Below the pieces are notes generated by a model. It made no database searches, was not told the origin of the DNA, and saw only the letters and a list, made by a program, of their open reading frames with translations. Positions 56,096 through 63,199 of a stretch of 64,000 nt of DNA are shown here, one piece after another (within the stretch, counting starts at the first letter, position 1; each line of letters opens with the position of its first letter). The stretch lies in the NCBI GenBank assembly GCA_017475005.1, contig JAFVGI010000007.1, positions 1 through 64,000 on the forward strand, read 5' to 3'. The stretch is from Prevotella sp. Its GTDB lineage: Bacteria > Bacteroidota > Bacteroidia > Bacteroidales > Bacteroidaceae. A program made the position numbers and the translations under genes.

Positions 56096-57229
56096 TTACT
56101 TTTCACTCTTCTTCTCTTCAGGATAGAGCACACGCTCTCCCTCCTGCACGTTATTAGCACCCTCTGTGACAATCTTGTCGCCTACGCTGAGACCAGTAAG
56201 GATAATGACATCCTTACCATTGCCTGTAGGAGCAGTTGTTACAGTAACCGACTGAGCTGTGCTGTCTTTCTTAACCTTATAAACCAGATACTGGTCTTGC
56301 AGACGCACTACAGCATTCTGTGGAATAACCATCACATTCTTCTCTGTGAAATTGATGACGATAGTTCCTTGTACACCAGAATACAAGCTTCCGTCAGGAT
56401 TTGGGAATGTAGCCTTTGAAGCCAAAGAACCTGTAGCAGCATCTACTACACCTGTCAAACTGGTGATGCGACCTTTGTAAGGATACTCAGTACCATTCTT
56501 CATTACGAAGGTAACGTCCGGCAGTTTGGCAATATACTCTTCCTTGTTAAAGTTTTTATTACCTGACTGTACCAATTCCTCAATAATATTTTCTGTTACT
56601 GAGAACTCTGCAGTCATTGTAGTATTACCACTGAGGATGGTAAGTTCCGTAATAGGACTTACCTGATCGCCAGGACGAACAGGAATCATACCGATAATAC
56701 CTGATACTGGAGCCTTGATGGTACAGAAGCCCAGATTTACCTTTGCGCGATTCACAGAAGCACGTGCCTGTGTCACAGCAGCCTGTGCCTGATGATATGC
56801 ATTCAGCGAGTTGTCGAGCATATAACGGCTCACGATCTGCTTGTCAAACAGGTTCTTGTTTGACTCATACTCCAGTTTTGCACTGTTTTCCTGTGCAAGA
56901 GCAGCATTCAGGTTAGCCTGAGCAGCCTCAAGGTCTAACTGTGCGTTGCGCTGGTCGATGACGAAGAGGGTCTGACCCTGAACAACCTTCTGACCTTCGC
57001 TGACACATATCTTCATCAACTGACCACTAATCTGTGGAGTGATAGTAACATCAGACTTACCCTTCATCTTGGCACTGAACTTTACAGGAACTTCAATGTC
57101 AGACTTCGTTACTGTCATTGTCTTGTAAGAAGACGGTGTCTCCTTTGGAATGTCGAGGCCACACGAAGTGAACCCACCTACCACAGCAGCAACAGCTATG
57201 GCCAATGTCATTACGCTTTTCTTTTTCAT
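56096..57229 (-). CDS. RND periplasmic adaptor (MFP) lipoprotein
   Basis: The 377-residue protein has a lipobox (FTSC, Cys23) and the membrane-fusion layout: barrel-sandwich lipoyl-like halves (SGQLMKICVSEGQKVVQGQTL and KAPVSGIIGMIPVRPGDQV), a coiled-coil hairpin (LEAAQANLNAALAQENSAKL), and a beta-barrel domain. It links the pump to the outer-membrane channel. It starts 86 bp after the antiporter gene on the same strand, with a hexamer repeat array in between and no recognisable promoter. Confidence 0.93.
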   Translation of the reverse strand: MKKKSVMTLAIAVAAVVGGFTSCGLDIPKETPSSYKTMTVTKSDIEVPVKFSAKMKGKSDVTITPQISGQLMKICVSEGQKVVQGQTLFVIDQRNAQLDLEAAQANLNAALAQENSAKLEYESNKNLFDKQIVSRYMLDNSLNAYHQAQAAVTQARASVNRAKVNLGFCTIKAPVSGIIGMIPVRPGDQVSPITELTILSGNTTMTAEFSVTENIIEELVQSGNKNFNKEEYIAKLPDVTFVMKNGTEYPYKGRITSLTGVVDAATGSLASKATFPNPDGSLYSGVQGTIVINFTEKNVMVIPQNAVVRLQDQYLVYKVKKDSTAQSVTVTTAPTGNGKDVIILTGLSVGDKIVTEGANNVQEGERVLYPEEKKSEK

Positions 57230-57231
57230 GT

Positions 57232-57311
57232 TTTCGTTATTATTTATATTATCGTTTTAATTTTCGATTTCGTTTTGATTTTCGTTTTCGTTTTCGTTTT
57301 GGTTTTCGTTA
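57232..57311. repeat. Hexamer array TTTTCG between the antiporter and the efflux operon
   Basis: Degenerate hexamers (TTTTCG, TTATCG, TTTTGA, TTTTGG variants) fill the 86-bp gap. The same unit type forms the tail of gyrA at 5204-5258. Confidence 0.82.
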
Positions 57312-57315
57312 ACCT

Positions 57316-59025
57316 TTACTCCTTCATACTGAAGTTTTCTTTGAAGGTATTGGCCATTTCCTCGTTCTGTTTTGCCAGATTAGAAGAGGAAAATATTATA
57401 ATCAGTATTACTACCACACCTATTGCTCCGAGCCAAGAGCTCCAAGGGAATGCATAGTCAACGATATATCCCACAAATACTGCTGCTATAAAGATACGCA
57501 GGAATCCCAAAGCACTCATTTTGAATCGAGCGGCAGAACTACTGTACCACACCTTATTGGCATCCTCTGTCTCAGCACCAGAACGCAGTATTCCCCACAA
57601 GAAAGGAGCACTTACCGCGAGAGTTACAAGACCTGCTATAATTCTGTCCCACGGCTCAGAGAACATACCTGTGATAAGTGGTACACCATAGTAGAACATC
57701 AGGCTCATTATCGTAGCACATAACACACTGTTAATCAGTACGGTAAAGATGTATTGCTTCAGACATTTCTTCCACAGCTTCTTGATTTCGCTTGTCTCTT
57801 CTGTGTTATTAGCCTCATTCTGCTCCAACCTTGTTATCCATCTTTCTGGCAGTATGCGCGACACCACATTATACGCAGGCTCTGCCAGGCGTATCATATA
57901 TGGTGTTGTGAATGTTGTGAAGACAGATACTGCTACCACTATGGGATATAGATAATCACTGGTGACATGCAGCGATGTACCGAGTGTGGCGAGGATGAAG
58001 GCAAATTCACCTATCTGCGTTAGTGAGAAAGAGCATTTCATAGATGTCTTCAATGACTGGCCGGCAATCAGAAAACCACATGTGCTGAGTATCGTCTGAC
58101 CAAGCATAATAGCTGCAATGATGCAAAGGATTGGTACGATATACTCTACAATAAGATTCATATCCACCATCATGCCGACAGACACGAAGAAAATAGCACC
58201 AAAGAGGTCTTTCACAGGTGCTACGAGACGTTCTATCTTCTCTGCCTCTAATGTCTCTGCCAGGATGCTGCCCATTACGAAGGCACCGAATGCTGCAGAG
58301 AAGCCTACAGAGGAGGCGAACACAACCATTCCGAAACACATAGCCAAAGCTGTTATCAGCAATGTCTCATTCGTCATAAGATGCTTTGCCTTACGCAGGA
58401 AGAGAGGAATGACATAGATGCCTACAGAGAACCACAGCACAAGGAAGAAGCCCAGCTTTATGATAGAGTTCATCATCTCTGAACCCTCAAACTCCTTGCT
58501 GACAGCGAGTGTTGACAGCATCACCATAAGCACTATGGCAAGGATATCCTCGATGATGAGAACACTGAGCACCAAACCTGCAAAACGTTCTTTTCGCAGC
58601 CCCATATCGTCGAAGGCCTTGAAGATAATAGTTGTTGACGACATTGCCAGCATACCACCGAGGTAGATGCAGTCCATCTCCTTCCATCCGAACAGTTCTC
58701 CTGTGCATGCACCAACATACATCATGCCCAGGATGATAGCACAGGCAGCTATTATGGGGGCTGCACCCATCTTCATGATTTTCTTGAATGAGAATTCCAG
58801 ACCCAGGGCGAAGAGCAGGAAGATAACACCTATCTCACTCCATACGTGAACGCCGTGACCATCTGTCACACTTGGCATATATGGCATGTTTGGTGAAGCC
58901 AGGAAGCCCGCTACGATGTAACCCAACACAACTGGTTGTTTCAGCTGCTTAAAAAGCAGAGTCATAACACCAGCGCACATAAGGATTAGCGCAAGGTCCG
59001 CAATTAAAGGTTCTAGTTGAGACAT
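57316..59025 (-). CDS. Cation:proton antiporter (CPA2, KefB-like)
   Basis: The 569-residue membrane protein has the Na+/H+ exchanger fold: VLGYIVAGFLASPNMPY near 33-49, LLFALGLEFSF, and SFGAFVMGSILAETLEAEKI-like SAAFGAFVMGSILAETLEAEK. No RCK domain is present, so it is not a full Kef channel. The C-terminal third has three further membrane helices. The exchanged ion is uncertain (K+ or Na+). It has its own promoter about 50 bp upstream. Confidence 0.9.
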   Translation of the reverse strand: MSQLEPLIADLALILMCAGVMTLLFKQLKQPVVLGYIVAGFLASPNMPYMPSVTDGHGVHVWSEIGVIFLLFALGLEFSFKKIMKMGAAPIIAACAIILGMMYVGACTGELFGWKEMDCIYLGGMLAMSSTTIIFKAFDDMGLRKERFAGLVLSVLIIEDILAIVLMVMLSTLAVSKEFEGSEMMNSIIKLGFFLVLWFSVGIYVIPLFLRKAKHLMTNETLLITALAMCFGMVVFASSVGFSAAFGAFVMGSILAETLEAEKIERLVAPVKDLFGAIFFVSVGMMVDMNLIVEYIVPILCIIAAIMLGQTILSTCGFLIAGQSLKTSMKCSFSLTQIGEFAFILATLGTSLHVTSDYLYPIVVAVSVFTTFTTPYMIRLAEPAYNVVSRILPERWITRLEQNEANNTEETSEIKKLWKKCLKQYIFTVLINSVLCATIMSLMFYYGVPLITGMFSEPWDRIIAGLVTLAVSAPFLWGILRSGAETEDANKVWYSSSAARFKMSALGFLRIFIAAVFVGYIVDYAFPWSSWLGAIGVVVILIIIFSSSNLAKQNEEMANTFKENFSMKE

Positions 59026-59082
59026 ATCTTGTAGTTTTTATTTGGATTCAGCATTTTGTCTATATATAGCATAAGATGCGTG

Positions 59083-59113
59083 CAAAGTTAATAATTTTTC
59101 TTCAGTTTCCAAA
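59083..59113 (-). promoter_or_regulatory. Promoter of the antiporter gene
   Basis: TAACTTTG (59090-59083) and TTTG (59113-59110) on the minus strand, 19 bp apart. The leader is about 50 nt. Confidence 0.72.
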
Positions 59114-59129
59114 CATTATGGAGAAAAAA

Positions 59130-59161
59130 TTTGTATAAATTGAATAAAAGTCATATCTTTG
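59130..59161 (+). promoter_or_regulatory. Promoter of the GH43-like gene
   Basis: TTTG at 59130-59133 and TATCTTTG at 59154-59161 are 20 bp apart. The ATG at 59167 lies 5 bp after the -7 box, so the mRNA should be leaderless or nearly so. Confidence 0.78.
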
Positions 59162-59166
59162 CACAC

Positions 59167-60264
59167 ATGTGTAGAACAAAGCAAATAATAATTTATTTCA
59201 CATTTTTAGTGATAATGATACCATTCAGAATGTCAGCTTATAACCATTCTGGTGATATCTGGCCTGATACTGATGGTAACCACATCAATGCTCATGGTGG
59301 GGGTATTCTGAAGTATAATGACACCTATTATTGGTTTGGTGAGCATAAGTCCGACCATACATCTGATGCCTTGGTGGGGGTAACATGTTATGCCTCTGAG
59401 GACCTTCACAACTGGCGCAACTTAGGTGTTGCCCTGTCTGTAGTTGATGAGAAAGGTCACGACATTGAACGTGGCTGCATTCTGGAGCGACCGAAGGTCA
59501 TATATAATAAGGTGACAGGAAAATTCTGCATGTGGTTTCACCTGGAGCTTAAGGGCAAGGGGTATAATGCTGCACGCTATGGTGTTGCCGTCAGCGACAA
59601 GCCCGAAGGGCCTTACTCTTTCCTGTATTCCAAACGTGCTAATGCTGGCAAATATCCTATAGAATTTGGCGAGAAAGAGATTGCTGCCCTCAATGCCCTG
59701 AATCCTTCCGACTATAAGAAATGGTGGACACCAGAATGGTTGGAGGCTGTAAGAAAGGGGCTTTTTATAAAGCGTGACTTCAAGTCTGGACAGATGTCTC
59801 GTGATATGACTCTCTACGTAGATGATGACGGCAAGGCTTATCATATCTTCTCTTCTGAAGATAACCTTACCCTGCATATCGCAGAACTGACTGACGACTA
59901 TCTACATCATACTGGTCGCTATACCCGCGTTGCTCCTGCTGGGCACAACGAGGCTCCTGCTATCTTCAAGAAAGACGGTACATACTGGATGATTACCTCT
60001 GGTTGTACTGGATGGAAGCCCAACGAAGCCCGCATGTTCTCTGCTACCAGCATCTGGGGACCTTGGATGCAGCATCCCAATCCTTGTGTTGGTCCTAAGG
60101 CTGAGATAACATTTGGTGGACAAAGCACCTTTATCCTACCCTATCAGGATGGATATATCTTTATGGCAGACATTTGGCGTCCGAGACATCCGAGCGATGC
60201 AAGGTATATCTGGTTGCCAATAGAATTTCAGGATGGAAAACCTGTCATCAGGTGGCAGGAATAA
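59167..60264 (+). CDS. GH43-like glycoside hydrolase family protein
   Basis: Start ATG 59167 gives 365 residues; a frame from 59131 overlaps the promoter and is rejected. A signal peptide (IIIYFTFLVIMIPFRMSA) directs it out of the cytoplasm. The five-bladed propeller start DIWPDTDGNHINAHGGGILK followed by TYYWFGEHKS, ASEDLHNWRNLGV, HLELKGKGYNAARYGV and APAIFKKDGTYWM is typical of GH43-type enzymes acting on galactan or arabinan side chains. The exact subfamily and substrate cannot be told. It stands alone, outside a polysaccharide-utilisation locus. Confidence 0.8.
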   Translation: MCRTKQIIIYFTFLVIMIPFRMSAYNHSGDIWPDTDGNHINAHGGGILKYNDTYYWFGEHKSDHTSDALVGVTCYASEDLHNWRNLGVALSVVDEKGHDIERGCILERPKVIYNKVTGKFCMWFHLELKGKGYNAARYGVAVSDKPEGPYSFLYSKRANAGKYPIEFGEKEIAALNALNPSDYKKWWTPEWLEAVRKGLFIKRDFKSGQMSRDMTLYVDDDGKAYHIFSSEDNLTLHIAELTDDYLHHTGRYTRVAPAGHNEAPAIFKKDGTYWMITSGCTGWKPNEARMFSATSIWGPWMQHPNPCVGPKAEITFGGQSTFILPYQDGYIFMADIWRPRHPSDARYIWLPIEFQDGKPVIRWQE

Positions 60265-60286
60265 TAGAGCCAATAACTTTTTATTA

Positions 60287-60313
60287 GTTTTCCCCCACTA
60301 AAATAGGGAAAAC
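60287..60313 (+). terminator. Possible terminator after the GH43-like gene
   Basis: GTTTTCCC (60287-60294) pairs with GGGAAAAC (60306-60313), an 8-bp stem with an 11-nt loop 22 bp after the stop codon. No long U-run follows, so termination is not certain. Confidence 0.4.
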
Positions 60314-60324
60314 CCTAACTGTAT

Positions 60325-60349
60325 TTTGTTTTACTGTTGTACTTTTGCA
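60325..60349 (+). promoter_or_regulatory. Promoter of the SIMPL gene
   Basis: TACTTTTG at 60340-60347 fits TAnnTTTG; TTTG at 60325-60328 is 11 bp upstream. No TTTG lies at the -33 distance. Confidence 0.5.
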
Positions 60350-60400
60350 GCAGAAATAAAACTTCGTACGAAAAATAAAAACAAATACATTAAAAGAGTC

Positions 60401-61108
60401 ATGAAAACAAATGAAAAGATTATTGCTGCCTCTGTGATAGGATTTGCAATTATTGTTATGGGATTTGCTCTTCGCAGCGGCATTGTGGCATTCAAGGACA
60501 TGGATCGTAGCGTTACTGTGAAGGGATTGGCAGAACGTGAGGTTAACGCTGACAAGGTTACATGGCCCCTGGTTTACAAAGAACTGGGCAATGACCCTGC
60601 TGAGATGTATGACCTCCTGACACAAAAGAACAAGAAAGTGCTGACATTCCTAAAGTCTGCTGGCATCAAGGAGTCAGACATCAGCGTCAACCCTCCTGTA
60701 ATCTCTGACCGTCAGGCGGATAACTACGGCAATGAGATAATGAATTATCGCTACAAAGCTACGAGTGTCATAACAGTCACCTCCACAGAGGTTGATAAGG
60801 TTCGCGCCCTTATGCGTCGCCAATCGGAATTGATGAAGCAGGGCATTGCCTTGGTGAGTGAGGAATATGGCGGAAACAGTGTAGTATATGAATTTACCGG
60901 CCTCAACAAGGTAAAGCCAGACATGATAGAAGAGGCTACCAAGAATGCTCGCAAGACAGCACAGAAGTTTGCTGACGATTCAGGCAGTTCTTTAGGCGAA
61001 ATCCGTAATGCTCAGCAAGGACAGTTCTCCATAGAGGATCGTGATGCGAATACACCTTATATAAAAAGGCTTCGTGTCGTAAACACAGTAGAATATTCAA
61101 TTAATTGA
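60401..61108 (+). CDS. SIMPL-domain (DUF541) protein
   Basis: The 235-residue protein (start ATG 60401; the frame from 60326 runs through the promoter) has an N-terminal membrane anchor (IIAASVIGFAIIVMGFALRSG) and the SIMPL domain: VTVKGLAEREVNADKVTWPL, LLTQKNKKVLTFLKSAGI and YRYKATSVITVTSTEVDKV. The family is periplasmic or membrane-attached and of uncertain function. It ends at the start of a heptad array. Confidence 0.88.
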   Translation: MKTNEKIIAASVIGFAIIVMGFALRSGIVAFKDMDRSVTVKGLAEREVNADKVTWPLVYKELGNDPAEMYDLLTQKNKKVLTFLKSAGIKESDISVNPPVISDRQADNYGNEIMNYRYKATSVITVTSTEVDKVRALMRRQSELMKQGIALVSEEYGGNSVVYEFTGLNKVKPDMIEEATKNARKTAQKFADDSGSSLGEIRNAQQGQFSIEDRDANTPYIKRLRVVNTVEYSIN

Positions 61109-61148
61109 CAATTGAGAATTGACAATTGAGAATTGACAATTGAGAATT
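61103..61148. repeat. Heptad array AATTGAC / AATTGAG at the SIMPL stop codon
   Basis: Six units start at the TGA stop codon of the SIMPL gene (AAT TGA CAATTGAG). It belongs to the same subtype as the array inside the GSCFA gene. Confidence 0.85.
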
Positions 61149-61159
61149 AAAAAATTGAT

Positions 61160-61196
61160 TATTAGGCGTAGAAAATTATTTTTCTGCGCCTAATAT
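61160..61196 (+). terminator. Terminator after the SIMPL gene
   Basis: ATTAGGCGTAGAAAA (61161-61175) pairs with TTTTCTGCGCCTAAT (61180-61194) with one G-T pair, followed by ATTTTAT. A typical intrinsic terminator. Confidence 0.75.
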
Positions 61197-61202
61197 TTTA
61201 TA

Positions 61203-61286
61203 TTCAAGGGCCTGAAACTTATGTTCAAGGGCTGTGGACAGTAGTTCAAGGCCTTTGGACAGGTGTTCCAGGCCCTTGAACATAAA
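61203..61286. repeat. Four tandem 21-bp units (TTCAAGG...) with a nested inverted repeat
   Basis: Four units start with TTCAAGG or TTCCAGG at 61203, 61224, 61245 and 61266, a period of exactly 21 bp. TTATGTTCAAGGGC (61219-61232) is the perfect reverse complement of GCCCTTGAACATAA (61272-61285). The array lies in the 339-bp gene-free stretch between the SIMPL gene and the fcl gene. Confidence 0.85.
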
Positions 61287-61332
61287 TTTCTCCTAGGGGA
61301 AAGATAAAATTTCCTACGAGGGAAAAGAAAAT
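61287..61332. repeat. Two 23-bp units around TTTCTCCTAGGGGAAA
   Basis: TTTCTCCTAGGGGAAAG (61287-61303) and TTTCCTACGAGGGAAAAG (61310-61327) are near-palindromes 23 bp apart, resembling the CCTAGGGG units at 44992-45050. Confidence 0.65.
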
Positions 61333-61365
61333 TGTTTTATTGAAAAATAAAAAAATCCGCAATAG

Positions 61366-61397
61366 TTTGGTTTTTTGCTCTTTTTTTTGTAATTTCG
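61366..61397 (+). promoter_or_regulatory. fcl promoter
   Basis: TTTG at 61366-61369 and TAATTTCG at 61390-61397 (one mismatch to TAnnTTTG) are 20 bp apart, with a second TTTG at 61374-61377, 12 bp before the -7 box. Confidence 0.6.
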
Positions 61398-61447
61398 CCG
61401 CGAAATGGAAAATTCCTACGAAAACGAAAATAAAAACAAAATAAATT

Positions 61448-62620
61448 ATGTTAGACAAATCAAGTAAGATATATGTTGCAGGACATCATGGATTAGTGGG
61501 TTCTGCAATATGGAATAATCTCAAGGCTCGTGGATATAACAATCTCGTAGGTCGTTCACACAAGGAACTGGACCTTACTGACCAGGTTGCTGTAAAGGCT
61601 TTCTTTGATGAGGAGAAGCCTGATGCAGTAGTACTGGCAGCAGCCTTTGTGGGTGGTATAATGGCGAACAGCCTTTACAGGGCAGACTTCATCATGATGA
61701 ACATGAAGATACAATGTAATGTCATCAGCGAAGCCTATGCTCATGGTGTAAAGAAACTGCTTTTCCTTGGCAGCACATGCATTTACCCAAAGAATGCTCC
61801 ACAGCCAATGTCGGAAGACTGCTTGCTGACAAGTCCTCTGGAATATACCAATGAGGAATATGCAATAGCAAAGATTGCAGGCCTTAAGATGTGTGAATCG
61901 TACAACCTGCAATATGGTACCAACTATATTGCTGTGATGCCAACAAACCTGTATGGTCCGCAGGACAATTTCCACTTGGAGAACTCGCATGTTATGCCAG
62001 CCATGATGCGAAAGATATATCTTGCAAAACTCATTCATGACGGCAATTGGGACGCTATTGTTACAGACATGAACAAACGTCCTGTTGAGGGTGTTAGTGG
62101 CAATGCATCACACGAAGAGATAGAAGTTGTATTAGCCAAATATGGCATTGAGAACAACAAAGTTACCCTTTGGGGAACAGGTACTCCTCTCAGAGAATTC
62201 CTTTGGTCGGAAGATATGGCAGACGCTTCTGTTCATTGCCTGCTGAATGTAGATTTCAAGGATATCATCGGAATAGAGAAATACTCTTCTGTACACTATG
62301 GCGTTTCTGCTGACGGACAGGTTGACAGAAACCATTCCGCAGGTCGTGGTGGCGCAATACCTTCTCTGGGAGAGATTCGCAACTGTCACATCAATGTGGG
62401 AACAGGAAAGGAACTCACCATCCGAGAACTTTCCGAATTGGTTTGCAAGGCTGTAGGCTTTGAGGGAGAGGTTGCCTTCGACAGCACAAAACCTGACGGA
62501 ACGATGAGAAAGCTCATCTCTGTTGACAAGCTGCATCGTCTGGGATGGACCCACAAGATTGAGATAGAGGATGGAGTAAAGATGCTGTTTGAATGGTACC
62601 AAAATAGTTTAAAAGTATAG
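61448..62620 (+). CDS. fcl: GDP-L-fucose synthase
   Basis: The 390-residue SDR enzyme converts GDP-4-keto-6-deoxymannose to GDP-L-fucose (EC 1.1.1.271). The NADP loop GHHGLVGSA (12-20), the catalytic triad S-T-C at 109-111 and Tyr138-x-x-x-Lys142 (YAIAK) are present, followed by LYGPQDNFHLENSHVMPA. It is 60-70 residues longer than the E. coli enzyme through two inserts (about 200-230 and 275-320). The fucose would serve surface polysaccharides or glycoproteins. No gmd lies nearby. Confidence 0.92.
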   Translation: MLDKSSKIYVAGHHGLVGSAIWNNLKARGYNNLVGRSHKELDLTDQVAVKAFFDEEKPDAVVLAAAFVGGIMANSLYRADFIMMNMKIQCNVISEAYAHGVKKLLFLGSTCIYPKNAPQPMSEDCLLTSPLEYTNEEYAIAKIAGLKMCESYNLQYGTNYIAVMPTNLYGPQDNFHLENSHVMPAMMRKIYLAKLIHDGNWDAIVTDMNKRPVEGVSGNASHEEIEVVLAKYGIENNKVTLWGTGTPLREFLWSEDMADASVHCLLNVDFKDIIGIEKYSSVHYGVSADGQVDRNHSAGRGGAIPSLGEIRNCHINVGTGKELTIRELSELVCKAVGFEGEVAFDSTKPDGTMRKLISVDKLHRLGWTHKIEIEDGVKMLFEWYQNSLKV

Positions 62621-62623
62621 ATA

Positions 62624-63199
62624 ATGTTTAATGTTCAATATACAAAGGATGTAGCTGAGGCTGTAAAGGTGATGCGTGCTGGTGGTGTGATACTCTACCC
62701 CACTGATACAGTGTGGGGCTTAGGGTGTGATGCTACGAATGCTGAGGCTGTTGCCAAGATTTATGCCATAAAGAAACGTGCTGAGTCGAAGGCTATGATA
62801 TGTCTGGTAGATTCCGATAATCGCATACAAAGGTATGTGAGAAATGTACCGGAGGTAGCTTGGGATGTTATGACTATGTCAGAAAAGCCTACCACAGTAA
62901 TACTGGACGGAGCTGACGGATTGGCAAAGAACCTCATTGCAGAAGACGGCTCGATAGCAATGCGCATTACGCAGGAGCCTTTCTCGAAAGAGCTTTGCTA
63001 CAGAATGCAGAAACCCATCGTTTCGACAAGTGCCAACATCAGCGGCGAGCCAGCAGCACAGAATTACTGCGACATATCAGAAGAGATAAGAAATGCTGTG
63101 GATTATATCTGCACCTCACGTCGTCAGGAGCATCAGCCACACAAACCATCGTCAATAATCCGCATAAGACAGAATGGCGAATTTGAAATTATCAGATAA
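62624..63199 (+). CDS. L-threonylcarbamoyladenylate synthase (Sua5/YrdC family)
   Basis: The 191-residue protein has the YrdC fold with the KRAESKAMICLVD (KxR...SxN-like) motif near 46-58 and SIAMRITQEPFSKEL, SANISGEPA downstream. It makes the threonylcarbamoyl-AMP used for the t6A modification at A37 of tRNAs reading ANN codons. It starts 3 bp after fcl and overlaps the CLC gene by 24 bp. Confidence 0.93.
   Translation: MFNVQYTKDVAEAVKVMRAGGVILYPTDTVWGLGCDATNAEAVAKIYAIKKRAESKAMICLVDSDNRIQRYVRNVPEVAWDVMTMSEKPTTVILDGADGLAKNLIAEDGSIAMRITQEPFSKELCYRMQKPIVSTSANISGEPAAQNYCDISEEIRNAVDYICTSRRQEHQPHKPSSIIRIRQNGEFEIIR

Noticed and set aside
61203..61286. 21-bp units as a CRISPR array or integron attC sites
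   Set aside because: Units are contiguous without spacers, and no cas gene or integrase lies nearby.
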